Shown: positions 1 to 12,497 of the stretch, in pieces
Layout: every line of letters begins with the position of its first letter
How positions within the stretch are numbered: the first letter of the stretch is position 1
Assembly: GCA_013398955.1 (NCBI GenBank)
Contig: VWPU01009666.1
Span: forward strand, 186,001-250,000
DNA length: 64,000 nucleotides
Origin: Callaeas wilsoni
Lineage: Eukaryota; Chordata; Aves; Passeriformes; Callaeidae
Direction: 5' to 3'
The notes under the pieces: model-generated
What the model saw: the letters and a program-made list of their open reading frames with translations, nothing else
Told to the model about the DNA's origin: nothing
Database searches by the model: none
Program-made: the position numbers and the translations under genes

Positions 1-1448
1 AATAGGAGAGAGAAAGTGAAAACAAATTCTGAATTCCCATCCCCTAGCATGCTGCCGGGAAGGTAAGCTCCCCTGAGACTGGACAAGACCATGTGGGAAC
101 CAGTGAGGAGAAGGTCCACCCTAGAAATACAATCACACTTGAAATCAATTAATTCTAATCAATCCCTGGCAAACTACCACAAGTGCAAACTATGGAAAAA
201 AGGGTTTTTTTCAAAAATCCTTCATAAAAGTAAGTGGCAAGTACCTCTTAGTGTATAAATAACCATTTGCATGTTTAGAAATCTTTACGAGCATGTACAA
301 AGCTTTGTAGCCAAGTCAAGGAGCTTACAGAAGAGAACAGTGTACTGAGCAAATGATGGCTCCAAGGACTTGCCTAAATCCTTGTTTCTTCCCTGAAGTG
401 CAGCCTTCTGTTTACACTGGTTGCTTGGTATTCCTGTTCGGTGGATAGACACAGTCATCTTCAAATGGCAACGTGCCCTGTCATGAAACAGAAGCCAAGA
501 TCCGCATGCTGTGCTATCCTGGGGCAGGCTTATGTCTGCACTCACAACAAGCAGAGCTTAGCAGCCATCTAAGAGTGCCTGCCTTAGCTTTTAGATGGTT
601 CATGTTTAATAAGATGAATCTCAACCCTATTCACAAGTTTTCAAGACTCCAAAAGAAAAAAATCTTGCTGGGTTATTTATTAAAAGTCTAATTTCAACGC
701 TTTACTACCAATATCTTGTTCAGTACCTGACTTTCAAATTGTAAAGCTTCACCATGTGTGTCAATCAGACAAGGATATGACTTTAAGATCACTGCAGCTG
801 GTGTTATTCAGATATTTTATGATTACATGTTGGATATTTGACTACTACAGGGAATAAAACACAAGGTATGGCACAAAAGAGAAACTAATACTCAGCTTAA
901 AGGTTTGTTGAAAGTTTGAAATTCTTCTCAGGTTCATAAACTTTCTCAAGCAAACGCAAACCAAGAAATGGCTCAGGTTTAAGAAACACACATCCAGTGC
1001 TGTAAGTGGAAACAAAATACTGTACAACAACATGGAAGATGATATGGTATGCACCACTCCTTCTAAGTAAGAATTCTATTTAACTTCAAGTTTGAACAGC
1101 TTATTATTATTAATATCCATGTCTGACAAAAAAGAGAGACAGTGTACTCCTAAAGAAAACTTTCCCATCCTACCTCCTCTAAGATGAAAATGAAGAGAAC
1201 CAAAAATTAAAATATAAATCAAGAATTATTTAATTATTTGGGCTTTATTTTTGCATGAAAATAATGTCTTATTTAAAGCTACTACTCCTTCTTCTGGCTT
1301 CTGTACATGCCCTTTGTACTCATACTGAAATGATGAACAGCTATATTTGTATTTTATGACTCTTCAGCTATACAGCATTGTGCATTACTTTCAGAAAGTC
1401 AGAAAATAAAGAGTTGCAAATCATCCCACATAATCCCAAATATCAGTA
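1..1448. other. Unique AT-rich DNA, no gene seen
   Basis: I see no repeat family, exon structure or RNA gene. Open frames are short (under about 90 codons) and have no recognisable domain. The stretch ends at the CAGTA target copy (1444-1448) of the LTR that follows. Confidence 0.6.
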
Positions 1449-2213
1449 TGTTGAGGTTTGGGTTCTTCTTTTGTTTTGTTGGGTTTGTTTCTCTTTCTTA
1501 AGGAATTTTCCGCATAGGTGTGGCTGGAGAAGAGGAAAGAGGTGGCCGAGGCTGTTTGGAGAGGAGTTTTTTCGGCTGTCGTCGAGGACCAGCCTGGTCC
1601 TGCTTCTTTTGCTGCGGGTGAGCCCCTGCTCGTAAGAGCAGCCCTTCAGACTGAGACCTTATTAACACCCACCTCACTAAGGGAAGGACTTTCTTACCAT
1701 CTGCCTGGGTGCCCCGACCCCTTCCTCTGCCTGCCTCCCTGGGAGCCCGGCCCCCCGCAGCTTCTTTCGGGGCTACTCCCAGCCTTCGCTACTCTGTAGC
1801 CCCGCACNNNNNNNNNNNNNNNNNNNNNNNNNNNNNNNNNNNNNNNNNNNNNNNNNNNNNNNNNNNNNNNNNNNNNNNNNNNNNNNNNNNNNNNNNNNNN
1901 NNNNNNNNNNNNNNNNNNNNNNNNNNNNNNNNNNNNNNNNNNNNNNNNNNNNNNNNNNNNNNNNNNNNNNNAGGTGCCCGTAGACGACCTCTTACTGGGT
2001 TTTTGTGGTTTTGTTTTGTTGTTAATACCAAAATTGCTGTTGTTTGTGCCTCATTAGATATACTAGTAAAGAACTGCTATTCCTATTCTCATATCTTTGC
2101 CTGAGAGCCCCTTAATTTCAAAATTATAATAATTCGGAGGGAAGGGGGTTTACATTTCTCATTCCAAGGGAGGCTCCTGCCTTTCTTGGTAAACACCTGT
2201 CCAAACCGAGACA
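1449..2213 (+). mobile_element. Solo ERVL-like LTR with perfect 5-bp target duplication
   Basis: The element begins TG at 1449 and ends CA at 2213. It is flanked on both sides by CAGTA (1444-1448 and 2214-2218), an exact 5-bp target-site duplication. There is no retroviral internal sequence next to it, so it reads as a solo LTR left by LTR-LTR recombination. The left part is GT-rich, then GC-rich from about 1510 to 1807, and the right end is AT-rich followed by a C-rich terminus, which resembles common bird ERVL LTRs. A 164-base gap interrupts the GC-rich middle, so the true length is uncertain; it is 765 bp if the gap is sized correctly. The intact duplication implies a fairly young insertion. 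The sense strand is inferred from remembered family structure. Confidence 0.85.
1808..1971. other. Assembly gap (164 N)
   Basis: A run of 164 undetermined bases lies inside the GC-rich centre of the solo LTR. Reading frames crossing it are meaningless. Confidence 0.99.
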
Positions 2214-2299
2214 CAGTACAACACCAGGAGGGGAAATGGAGGGGATGTAAAGTTTGCACTGTACATTTTTAGGTATTTAGCAGATAAGGGAAAAGTGTG

Positions 2300-2705
2300 A
2301 GGCCCACATCTGCTGAGTGTATACAGACACTAGTTTTATTCACCAGGTTAGTGCAGCCTCACCTGGACAATTATATGCATCTCTGGGCCCCCCATTTAAG
2401 GTTGTGGAGGTCCTTGAATATATCCAGAGAAGGGCAACAAACTAGTGGCATGGCTGGAAGATATGTCCTGGGAGGAGCAGCTGAGGACATGGGCTTTGTC
2501 TAGTTTGGAGAAAAGGAGACTGATGGGCACCATCATGGCTCTCTACAGGTTCCTGAGGAGGGGAAGTAGAGAGGGATCAGCTGAGTTCTTCTCCCTGGTA
2601 CTCAGTGACAGGAGAGGCAATGGTTGAAAGCTGTACCAGGGGAAGGTTCAGACTGGACATTTGGAAGCATGTCTTTGCTGAGAGGATGGCCAAACGCTGG
2701 GTAGG
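2300..2705 (+). mobile_element. CR1 LINE fragment, sense, end of ORF2 and part of 3'UTR
   Basis: This follows the CR1 consensus order: the part encoding the CR1 ORF2 C-terminus (a first-person reading of the segment with CTCACCTGGA and TCTGGGCCCCC), then the segment with GAGAAGGGCAACAA, then GGAGAAAAGGAGACTGATGGG, then a 3'UTR-like part (CTCTCTACAGGTTCCTGAGG, CAGTGACAGGAGAGGCAATG, GGTTCAGACTGGACATT). The CR1 3' tail octamers are absent, so the copy is truncated or has decayed beyond about 2705. Frames are broken. It appears to be the same general subfamily as the copy at 63150-63463. Confidence 0.85.
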
Positions 2706-4863
2706 GAAACATTCTCCTGTGGTATATAGGCCATCAGCTGCATAAGGCCTGCAGATGAAAACTAGAATTACAGATTCAAATTACAAATTAGGGGCATCTC
2801 CATGAAACATAGAAAATTATTAAATTCGGTTACTGATACAGAAATCTGTGCCAAGTTGTTTAAATGATACTCAAGTGTAGGCCCTGGACAGAACATTTAA
2901 ATGCTGCAGGCATAAAGGCAAAAGGTTTTGATCTCTTAAGCTTCACTCCCATGCCCAACGTATTAAAGACTACTACAGCAAAGTCTGAACAACTGATCAG
3001 ACTGACAATAATTTGACAGAATCTATAATACCAGGAAGCTGTCAGTTGATTTTTGTTTTCCTTGGATTTCTATATATTTACACAATGAGACATAGACTCT
3101 CTTGGTCAATCCCTTTTACCTAAATATTTCTGAGCAAGTCAGGGAACTGGGAACATCTCAAAGCAAAAAGTGACATTAGCATCTCAGATGTGTTTAAGGC
3201 TCAGGCCATGGGAAGCTCTCTATTGGGCTCAGAAAGTTATGTCATATGGTTTAAGTCATAGAGATACCATTACATTAATTCTATATTATTTTTAAAAGCA
3301 GTTGAATGTGAATCACTGCTGTGGTATAAAAAAGTGAAAATGGTATTCCCAATAAAAGTGGCAAGTCATATTTTTCCCGTCTTCATATAAAAACTTTGGT
3401 TTTGTTCACTCTTCTAACTTGATTCCCCTTGTGTAAGAATAATCAAATATGTTTTGTTGTTTGTGCGTGCAAAAATAATTTATCAAGACTGATAAACAGA
3501 GATATGTTCTATTATTCCGAATTAAAATTCTTGTTCCAAATGCTATGTAGATTGGCAAGATGTCAGCTGATGTCCATTCCTCCATCTGAATTTTGATCAC
3601 TAGCTCTTGCAGATCCCAAAACTGACCATGACAGAAACATTTGATGCTTTCCTTAGAGATAAACTCATAAATGCACTACATTGCCACCTAATTAATCTTT
3701 GTTTTGGTTGTTTATAAAAATGCGAAGAAAAATTCTGTTGAAAGTATCTCAAAGATAATTAAAAAAATTTTCTTCCTACCCATGAAGCTGAATTTATTTT
3801 GAGTTGAAATAGATATAAAATGACAAAAAAAACCCCATAAAGGTAAGCTTTACTTATATTTGTCATAAGAACACTGTAAACAGGAAAAACGATTAGAATA
3901 ATTTTATAGCGATCACAAACCAAACTAAGGTAAAAGAAAAAAAATGTGGATTTTTTGCTCTTTCCACTTAATTTTCAGTTTCATTTTACCCAGGACACAG
4001 CCATCAACAAGTTATCTCTTCTGGTACGTTAGAGTGTTTTGTGCAGCCATTCGTTTGGTCTCTGAGGAAAAAGAGGTATAGTTAATTTCCCATACTTGGA
4101 TAAAGCTATTTGTGATAATCTTGTTAGGAATGGGAGTTGCCTAGCACTATTTCCGCTGGTCTGAGAACTATATCCAGTTCCATATTTCTTATTGAAGAAA
4201 TAGAATAATCACTTGGTGTGTTGCTATATTGCTCAGGTCCAGACTGTACCACAGATCTGAATCAACTTCACATCCATGATGCATGGAATGAACATTATTG
4301 GAGTGCTAGGAATATGCAACATGGACAACTCCACGCTCTAACTTAATTCTAACCTATTTCAACATCACTCATTACCATTTACTCAATGGTAAATAATTAG
4401 ACTTTTTACTAACACAGCTACACACGGAAATTTGATACAAAAATTTCTAGATGTTAGCTGTGTATTCTGCATAAGAGACTATGTTTACAGAAAAACAACA
4501 GTGAAGTTCAAAGTTACACGCACTGTTTTTCACATTATTTGTGTTTTCAAAAAGATGTCCCATTGTCTATTTTTTTTTGCTGTATTGCATGTAGTCCTAA
4601 TTTTGATATGTAACACAATTTAGAATCACTCATTAACACATTTACTGAGTTAATGATATTTATTATTTCCAAACTTTATATTTTATTCTTTGCCTAACTG
4701 TTTAAAATAAAAACTGTTTTGTGTCATTTCAACTGCAGGCATAATTAGCCATTTACCCAATTTTATATGAAGTTTGCTTATAGGAAGTCTTCTGCAAGCA
4801 AAGTCTGACGAAGGAATTGATGGAAACTAAAGATGAGATACTAATTTTTCATGTGTACCTGAT
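2706..4863. other. Unique AT-rich DNA, no gene seen
   Basis: No repeat family or coding signal was recognised. Short homopolymer A and T runs only. Confidence 0.55.
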
Positions 4864-4869
4864 GCCTTG

Positions 4870-5147
4870 TAGAGGCTGACCTGGACCAGAGGCCAGACAG
4901 AGTGAAAGGATAAAGGGTAGGTATTTATTGAAAGGCCTTCACAGGGTACACCTTGGGCAGTGCAGGAGTCTCACAGAGACTACACCCAGGATGGATGACA
5001 GTCACACGTTTTTCGGACAGATATAAGTTTTGTCCATTTGCATATCAGAGGTTAATTGTCCAATTACAGCTTCAGGCAGTGGAGTCCCATTCTCCCAGTT
5101 TATTCCCCCCAACTCACCTTTGTTTACATTTCTCAGGGCCTGAGACA
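4870..5147 (-). mobile_element. Solo ERVK-like LTR, antisense, 6-bp target duplication
   Basis: On the minus strand the element starts TGTCTCAGG and ends CTCTA, where CA would be expected; this fits a C-to-T change at the terminal CA. The flanks are GCCTTG (4864-4869) and NCCTTG (5148-5153), a 6-bp duplication identical at all five determined bases, which is the size typical of ERVK-type integration. A polyadenylation signal AATAAA lies on the minus strand at 4929-4924, leaving a short R-U5 of about 55 bp. At 278 bp it is within the usual range for short avian ERVK LTRs. No internal retroviral sequence adjoins it, so it is a solo LTR. Confidence 0.75.
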
Positions 5148-5148
5148 N
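5148..5148. other. Ambiguous base N
   Basis: A single undetermined base forms the first position of the right-hand target duplication of the neighbouring LTR. The left copy predicts G on the plus strand. Confidence 0.95.
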
Positions 5149-5153
5149 CCTTG

Positions 5154-8100
5154 ATTCTCTAGAGAGGAATTGTTGTGTCTGACAAAAATGTGAAAGCAGT
5201 TGCTAACACTCCATATGGAGCTCAGAGTTATACACTAAAGCATTTCAGGATTACAGATCTATGAAAATATAAAAGCTAAAATCCTAAGGCATCATACGGA
5301 AGTAAAGGAATTAGTCATTATAGTAACACCGGTGTCTTCTTTATGGTGTCTAAAGAATGTGATGTCAGAGAGATTCCCTATCCCACGTTATTGCAGGCAG
5401 TTAGACCACCTAATCCCCTCCAAAGGCTGATGAAGCTGTGGACTAAGGCCACCATTCTGCTTCTGCTTTCTCAGCTTTTACTCCTACTGCGGCAGGCACA
5501 GGAATATAGTCAATGTATAACAAGAGGAATGAATTAAGCATCACTTATTTCAGCTGGCCTTTAAAAAAGAGCATAATCTGGAGTTCCTAGGGTTTAGGAG
5601 ATACCTCCACTTCTGCAAAATAAAGTCTCATGTAAAAATTTACATTAAAATGGGACTTTGCTTTAAATTTTTTGCTTTGTAAGGTGGCTTTTTTGGCTCT
5701 GAATTGCTGCGTCCCAGATGCCTTCCAGCACAAACAGGGACACTGCAAGTAAAAATATTTTTTCCAGTTGCTAGGATGGCAAAGAGTACAGGAACTGAAA
5801 ACTCAGGCTATTGCAGGCATACTGTGACTAGCATGATGAAAAGATTCCTTTTATTTCCTTTTTCCAAAATTTTTTACCTCCTGCTTAAGAGTTCAGTTGT
5901 GGTCACTGAACACCAGATCTTATAGCTCTGAGTTGTTATCATATAACCTGGGTCAAGACATACATTAATGAAGAACATATAACAGGACAAAATATCAGTA
6001 CGAAATAAATATAAATGACCATATAAAGAATAGGAAGGATTGCACCTGACAAAAACCCACTCTCCTTTTTAAGCATGCAGCAGCCAGTCTTCCAGCTCTC
6101 TTGAATTAGCAAGATCTTATGTAATCCTTCAGGAATGCAAGAAGCTCTCTTTTTTAGCTTACATTCTTCTACAGAGGGAGAATCTCATGGAAACACCAGT
6201 AAGTTTTGCATTCAGATGATTGTTTTTCATTAAAGATAGCATTTACTTAAGACCTACCTGTTGATATAATAGTTTATAGCTGGGGTTAAACCACGAGACA
6301 CAATAAAGCTCATTCTAAGACAGAATTCCTGATCTTTTATTACTTTTGAAAGTTTCTGGCCCAAATATTAGTCTGCGTCTTCTGGTATCACCTGGATGAG
6401 AGGAAGCATTTCGGTAATAGACTTTGTCCTATTTACAGCCCAACATTGGGGGAATTCAGGATAGTTTTTTGAGGCATTCAACAAGATACCAATAAAAACC
6501 ACACGGCTATAAGCATTTAGGAGGAAAAAAATAATGTTATTATCTTTGTCAAACGTATTATTTACCACACTTGCTTGTCTAAGCACAATTTTGTCTCAAA
6601 ATCCTCCTAGACTTCTGACATATCTATATAGTTACTTTTTAACACTACAGAAGTGATTAATCTGAAAAGATATTGAAGTGAGGATAATGCCTTCACAAGA
6701 TCTGTTGTACAGATTTTGTTAATAGTGTTTTTATCCCTACACACTGGCTCACCAGAAATCTGCTTATACCACATAAAAGATGCTGGAAAGCAGATCCTGC
6801 TGAGAGTGATCAGATAGAGCTATTTTTACTGTTTTGCCCCCGATGTTTCCCATACCTTAGTCCACATGAGATTTTTCTTGTCTTTATGGCCAATATAGCC
6901 TTTCAAGTAAAGAAAAAATTGCTGCCATGGACTTAACCTGAGTTTCTTTATGCCTTATGTTAACCAAACATCTGCAAAATTATTGTGCTTCTGAATTTCC
7001 ACGGTGCTTCTCTTTGGGGCCGTTGTGCTCTGAAATCAGGGTTTGCATTATTTTGCTGCTAGCTCTGAACAAGTTCCTTCATTTTTTTCTAGCAGGGTCA
7101 AATGTCTTGCTTGTCTGCTTGTCCTTCTCCTTTTAAATTTTTGCAAGTATTATTTCTGTTTATTGGATTTTTATTCAAATGAAATTTGTAAATACCTGAG
7201 ATTACAGAATCTCTTGGCTGAGGCAAAGCCTAGCACCAGCTCAGATGAAATAGCCAAAAACATTTTAAAAGGGGTGGGTAAATATAGCCAGGCTCAAAGA
7301 AATATGTTTTTATGACACTCTTGCCTTTTCATTGCATGTCCTATCTCCTTTTTATTACATATTCTGTCGTATTAAATAATGACTCTGAGCAGTCACACCT
7401 ACTATCTCTAAATCAAAGGTGTTCCTCACTTCTTTTCATTAAACTAGGGCAAAGATCCGTCAGGATGTATTATGCCAGTAGGCTTTAGGTACTACCTATT
7501 ATTTTCAAATTCTGCCTTTTCTCAGGATTTCGTGATACTTGGTTCCAAATGAGCTCCACAAGAAGAATGTGTCCTTTGGGAGCTTAGTACGTTTTTTGGT
7601 GCAGTAAACATTATAAAGGAACCCAGTAAAATTTCCCAATACTTATATGACTATGTATTAAACATTGGGTTTTGTCATTCAGAAAAAAGAAGCACGCTAC
7701 ATACAACAGGTAAACTTCTCATACTGTCACTTTTTAAATAAAGTATGCTTTCTGTGGAAAGCTTTCATTTTCCTAATATATTATGGTGATACTTTGCATG
7801 GTTCATAATGTAAACGTTTGTGTTTCACATCAGCAATATCAGCGTGAGTTATGTACTGCAAATAAAATGCTTATTTTCTCAAAGTCCTCCCCTTGACAGC
7901 TTTTGTAAGCAAAACCATAATTTTTTTTCTTACGTGTACAATACCAGTCACTATCCTCATATAAAAACAAACTGCATAATTTTTAACAGAACAAAATTTG
8001 AGTTTCATTTTAGTTTTTTAACTTCAGAATTATAGAAACTATAAATAGCTCCAGTCTCTTTCAGAGGCTGATAAAACTCTAAAATTCCTTCTCACATTTG

Positions 8101-11100
8101 TTTCTTCCTCTCCTTCTTATGGAAGAAGATTGGTGATCAGTGCTTCTCAGTATGAGACATGTAACAGGTGTTGAAGAAGGAGCACCTCAATTTGCAAACA
8201 GCAAATGTTCCTTGTCTTCAGAACCATAAAATTTAAATTGGAGAAATGTGGTGACAAAAACATTTCCTATTCACTCTGACAGCAAATATTTCTAGCTTAC
8301 AAGCTGCAAAATAAAAAGAAAATTCCAGCACTGGGTGAAGCTTCAGAAAATATGGCATGTGCTCCCAAGAGATGCTCTCTCTTAATTGTGTTGTATCTTA
8401 AAAGAAAATACAGAAATCATATGGGATTCAAAATATTTTCCTGGAAACAGTCGTATCAGAAGAGCAGTTGTGGAGACATATTATCAGGAGTAGACAGTGG
8501 AACATCGCATTACTTTCAACCACACTTTTCAACAAGACCCATTGGCTGATAGGAGATAATTGGTCCACTTCTTAAAATGTCTGTTTTCTGCAGAGGTCTT
8601 TCCTGTTAAGGTTGGTGTTAAGAAACAATATGGTTTTCACAATCAATAAAAATGTGGTGAAAGGCAGGTTTGTTTGGTTTTTTTTCCAAATGCAGCCAGT
8701 ATCACCACAAAGATACCCCAGTGTCAGCTAGATATGTCTACCTAAATAAACAATTTCCTGTCCAAGTGGAACCAGACAAGACTGAAGACACTCTCTATTG
8801 ATAAAAAGCACAATATTCAAGAAGTTTGCCAGGAAACCTCTTATTCCAGCTTAAAACATCAATAGGTTATTGCCAACGCAGAGAATGGGATCGCTTTAAA
8901 TTGGATACCATAAAAATCCCATAGATCTATCTTATAAGATCATTTTAGAAGATAATATTTTTTTCTGTTCAAGCAGAATGCAAAATGAAATTTGAAATTT
9001 CAATAGCACTGATCATGAAATATATACTATTTCATAAGTACTTCCTCATCTTCAGAATGATTCAAGATTTATTCAGTCTTGCATGAAGGGTAAATTCATG
9101 TAAGAATCTGTTTTTGCTTAGACTCATTAAGAAAAGGAAGTAAAAACGAATTCATTCTACTGAAGTAAGACAAATTGACTTCAAATAATAGAACAAACTT
9201 ATTTTAGGAATGACCTGAGAAAATTACATGGTGATGTGAAAATATTTGTTTAACCTCCTTTGAATCTGTTTTCTCTTAACCTCTAAACCACACCAGCAGA
9301 CTGTGCATGGCATTCCCATCAGAAAATCAACCTATTTTCTTTAAAAGACAAAGGCATGTGACACAAATATGCAAACAATAGGAGGCAAAACATGGCTTGG
9401 TATATTATTTTAATAACAAGACATTCCAGTGATGAGAAGGAAGAAGCAATGACTAATTGATAGTGTTATTTTCATTTGCTGTGTTCAACAAAGGAGTTGA
9501 GATGTGGACAAGAAGCAATAGTCAAAGCACAGAAGAAAACAAGAAATTTCACCAAGTAAATAAACAACAGAGGTGGCTCTGGAATTCAGATCTTCAAGGA
9601 CAAGGGGTTATGCACATGCAAGGAAAGGCATCTGTTCTTTAAGAATACCACACATCCATCAGTTCTAATTTTTATTATGCATTGTTTATTGTCATTTTTT
9701 TCCTCTAGTTTATATTTTGGAAGCCACTGCTAGTGGGCAAACCAGATTATTTAAAATAGAAGCACTCCAAGAACACCAATGAAAAACTTAGGAAAGGGAA
9801 TACAGTCTGTAGAAAGAGGATATTAGGTCTGCGTGCAAGAGAATTTTAATCTTCAGTAACACTGAAGACATAGTTCTGCAATTACATTTTTAGTAAATGA
9901 AACTCAAAGCCAGGACTTCTTTGATTTAGGCACTAAATGCTTAGCTATGCCCCAAAAAGGAATCCTGATGTCTATTTTACATCATTTATATTTATGATTG
10001 CCTCTCAGACCAGCTAATATTTTTCATCCGGGTCAGAAGACTGCCTCCCAGGTTAAACCTTTTGCCTTGCTCATCTTCAGGAAAGTTTTGTTTTATGGAA
10101 TAAATGAGTGGGTGTCTCTGCAGTCTAAATTTAGGTATCTCTCTAATAGAGCTCTAGGAAGCCTGAAAAGTTGGTTCTGATCACAGCCAACACTTGTTTT
10201 CTGCTCAATTATTAATCTAAATAAAGCACTTAAAATAAGACCTCTTAGCTTCTTCTCAACCTGAGGAACTTTAATAATTTTCCACAGGGTATTCTAGAGA
10301 CAGTCTTCTCTGCTTGTATTTAAACAGGGCAATTCTCCAATGAAACACACACAAGTGCCGTGGTGACAAAGATCTTTGGTTTAACAGAGAGATCAGTGTG
10401 CTGGGCAACACTCTGTTTGTCTCCAAAGGATGTTTAGGAAGAGAACTAGTTCTGAAATGAAAGTAAATATGCAAATAGTTAAAGACTATTAGTTCACTGG
10501 GGGCTTGCTCAATGTTTTACAACTTGGGCTGCCAGCATCTACAGGGAGGTAAGATTTCTTCATTGTATTAACTCTAACAAATAGCATTTTAAATGATGCT
10601 TAACAGAATCTGAACACCTTTCACACTGAGGTGATAACAATTCAGCGTCTCCTGGTGCAAAACAGCTAACATGGAATTGTGGTGTAATGGAACTTCAGAA
10701 AAGGGAGAAGGTATTGGTGGATAGAGATGCTGGTGAAGGAACTGAAATAGAAGAAAATCAACAATGAGGTGAGTAGGTGAGCAGGAGATGAGAAAGTTTA
10801 AAAAGACAAAAGCTCAGCAAATCTGCTGCAGCCACCTTAGACATAAAGTAACGGGCAAATAAAATAACATTAAACCACTTGAATTATGTGTGACACAGTC
10901 TGATGCAATGGCAAGTATATTGTGAACTAGTTTATCAAACATGTACCTTGAAGAAATTGTTTTAAAATTTGAATCATAAATTCAAATATACTTCCAAAAT
11001 GTCCAGGATTAATGCCAAGAAGGAGATTATTTTCTACTAGGTGTCTAAAATCCAGACAGGAAGGCAAAATACATTCCAGAAGACTTCCAGGATGAAAGGC

Positions 11101-12402
11101 AAAGTGCCAGCACGAAAATCAGGTCAATACTGGTTCTTCACATAGCTCCTCATCATTCCCACTCCCACTCCTCCCTCTGATGTGCTCATATCTTTCCCAA
11201 AAGGAAGACAATTTAAAAATCCAGTTTAGAACTGCAAATAGACAAATACTTGTTTCTGTCCTGAACACTAACTAGATCACATACCATTGGTATGGTATTA
11301 GTTGCCTTTAGAGTTCCAATGTTAAAATATTCCATTCAGATAATCAAGATAAGCATAAACAAGCAAAGTAACTCAAGAACACTGTTTAGAAAGGAGATGT
11401 TTGCATGCAGTTTGAAAAAATTATTATTTAGAATTCTGGACAAGATTCACAGCTAAATTAGGTAAAAAAAAAGTAGAGATTTTAGTTCCGGAAAACTGCT
11501 AGAATGTCTTAGGTCTTTCCTGAGGTGACACATGCTACCATGATACTATTCCCCTGTCCTTCTCACTCCCCTGCTCTAGTGAGGTCATGGACTTTCTACC
11601 ATACAGAGCAATCACGGACCAGTAAGCTCTAATTCAGCCCTCTGTTTAAGGGGAAGGTTTGTGTGGAAGGGTGTACTGAGGAGGGAATTAAGGTCCTTCT
11701 TTGCTGGAGAAGGTTGCTGGTAGATTGACCAAGATCACTGGTGCCAGTAGCAGCTGGAAGAGGTTATCCCATGAGGGTAGGAGGCAGTCACAGGACGGCA
11801 GTCACACACTCATGCCTGACTTTGTCCTTGTGGGTTACACCTGTGGGACTGGTGACATTTATACTGGCACATATGGAAAGACACAGTGATGCTGAGCAGC
11901 ATCAAAATGGATTTCCCAGTCTTTTTTCCTGTGCTGGAAGCCTGGTAAGGCTGCTGGCTGCAACAGCAACTACCTGTAGGGAGACTAGAGTATATATGGC
12001 AGTCTTGGAATAGTAACAGCAGCTGCCTCCCTTCACACTTGACTATCCTTTACCCTTCTTCACCATCCACTAAGCAGAAGGGTCCCAGCCAAAACATGAT
12101 GGTAGAATTCAAGTTTCGTTTCCAGTGCTGAGGAGCTCTGAGCTGCTCTGAGCTGCCCTGCTGGCAAGACAGTTTTCTGTGGGACTGCCTGGTGACTGCA
12201 GGCCAAAGGATGCTATCTCTTTTGTTGCATTTGCCAAACACAAAGTGAAAACTAAGAGAATTATTTTTGAGGGATTTATTGCAATTATAACACCACAATG
12301 AATTTGGTTGGGAAATGACACAATACTGCAGAAGGGCTTTAAATCTGTAAAACCATGGTTAATGGTTACAATGGTTAATGGAAACAATGAAAACTTTGAG
12401 AA
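5154..12402. other. Long unique AT-rich stretch, no gene seen
   Basis: About 7.2 kb with no recognised repeat, exon chain or RNA gene. Frames are short and show no domain. A 20-odd-base segment near 6278-6302 (GCTGGGGTTAAACCACGAG) resembles the end of a bird ERV LTR but has no supporting neighbour sequence. Old, unrecognisable repeats may remain. Confidence 0.55.
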
Positions 12403-12497
12403 TGTGGTCTAGTGGAAGGTGTTCCTGCTCATGACAGGTTGGAACTAGACGATCCTTAAGGTCCCTTCCAGCCCAAACCATTCTGATTCTATGAATA
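12403..12497 (+). mobile_element. CR1 3' terminal fragment, sense
   Basis: The sequence follows the CR1 3' end: GTGGTCTAGTGGAAGGTGTTC, a GGTTGGAACTAGACGATCCTTAAGGTCCCTTCC block, and a tail near ATTCTGATTCTATGA. Only the last 95 bp or so of the element are present, a strongly 5'-truncated copy as is usual for CR1. Confidence 0.85.

Noticed and set aside
1709..2104. 131-codon open frame
   Set aside because: It crosses the run of N bases and lies inside the solo LTR.
6278..6302. Short match to the end of a bird ERV LTR (GCTGGGGTTAAACCACGAG)
   Set aside because: Only about 20 bases match from memory, the neighbouring sequence does not continue the LTR, and no flanking duplication is seen.
6925..6960. 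Weak resemblance to a MIR-like SINE (GACTTAACCTGAGTTTCTTT)
   Set aside because: Too short and not supported by flanking MIR sequence.
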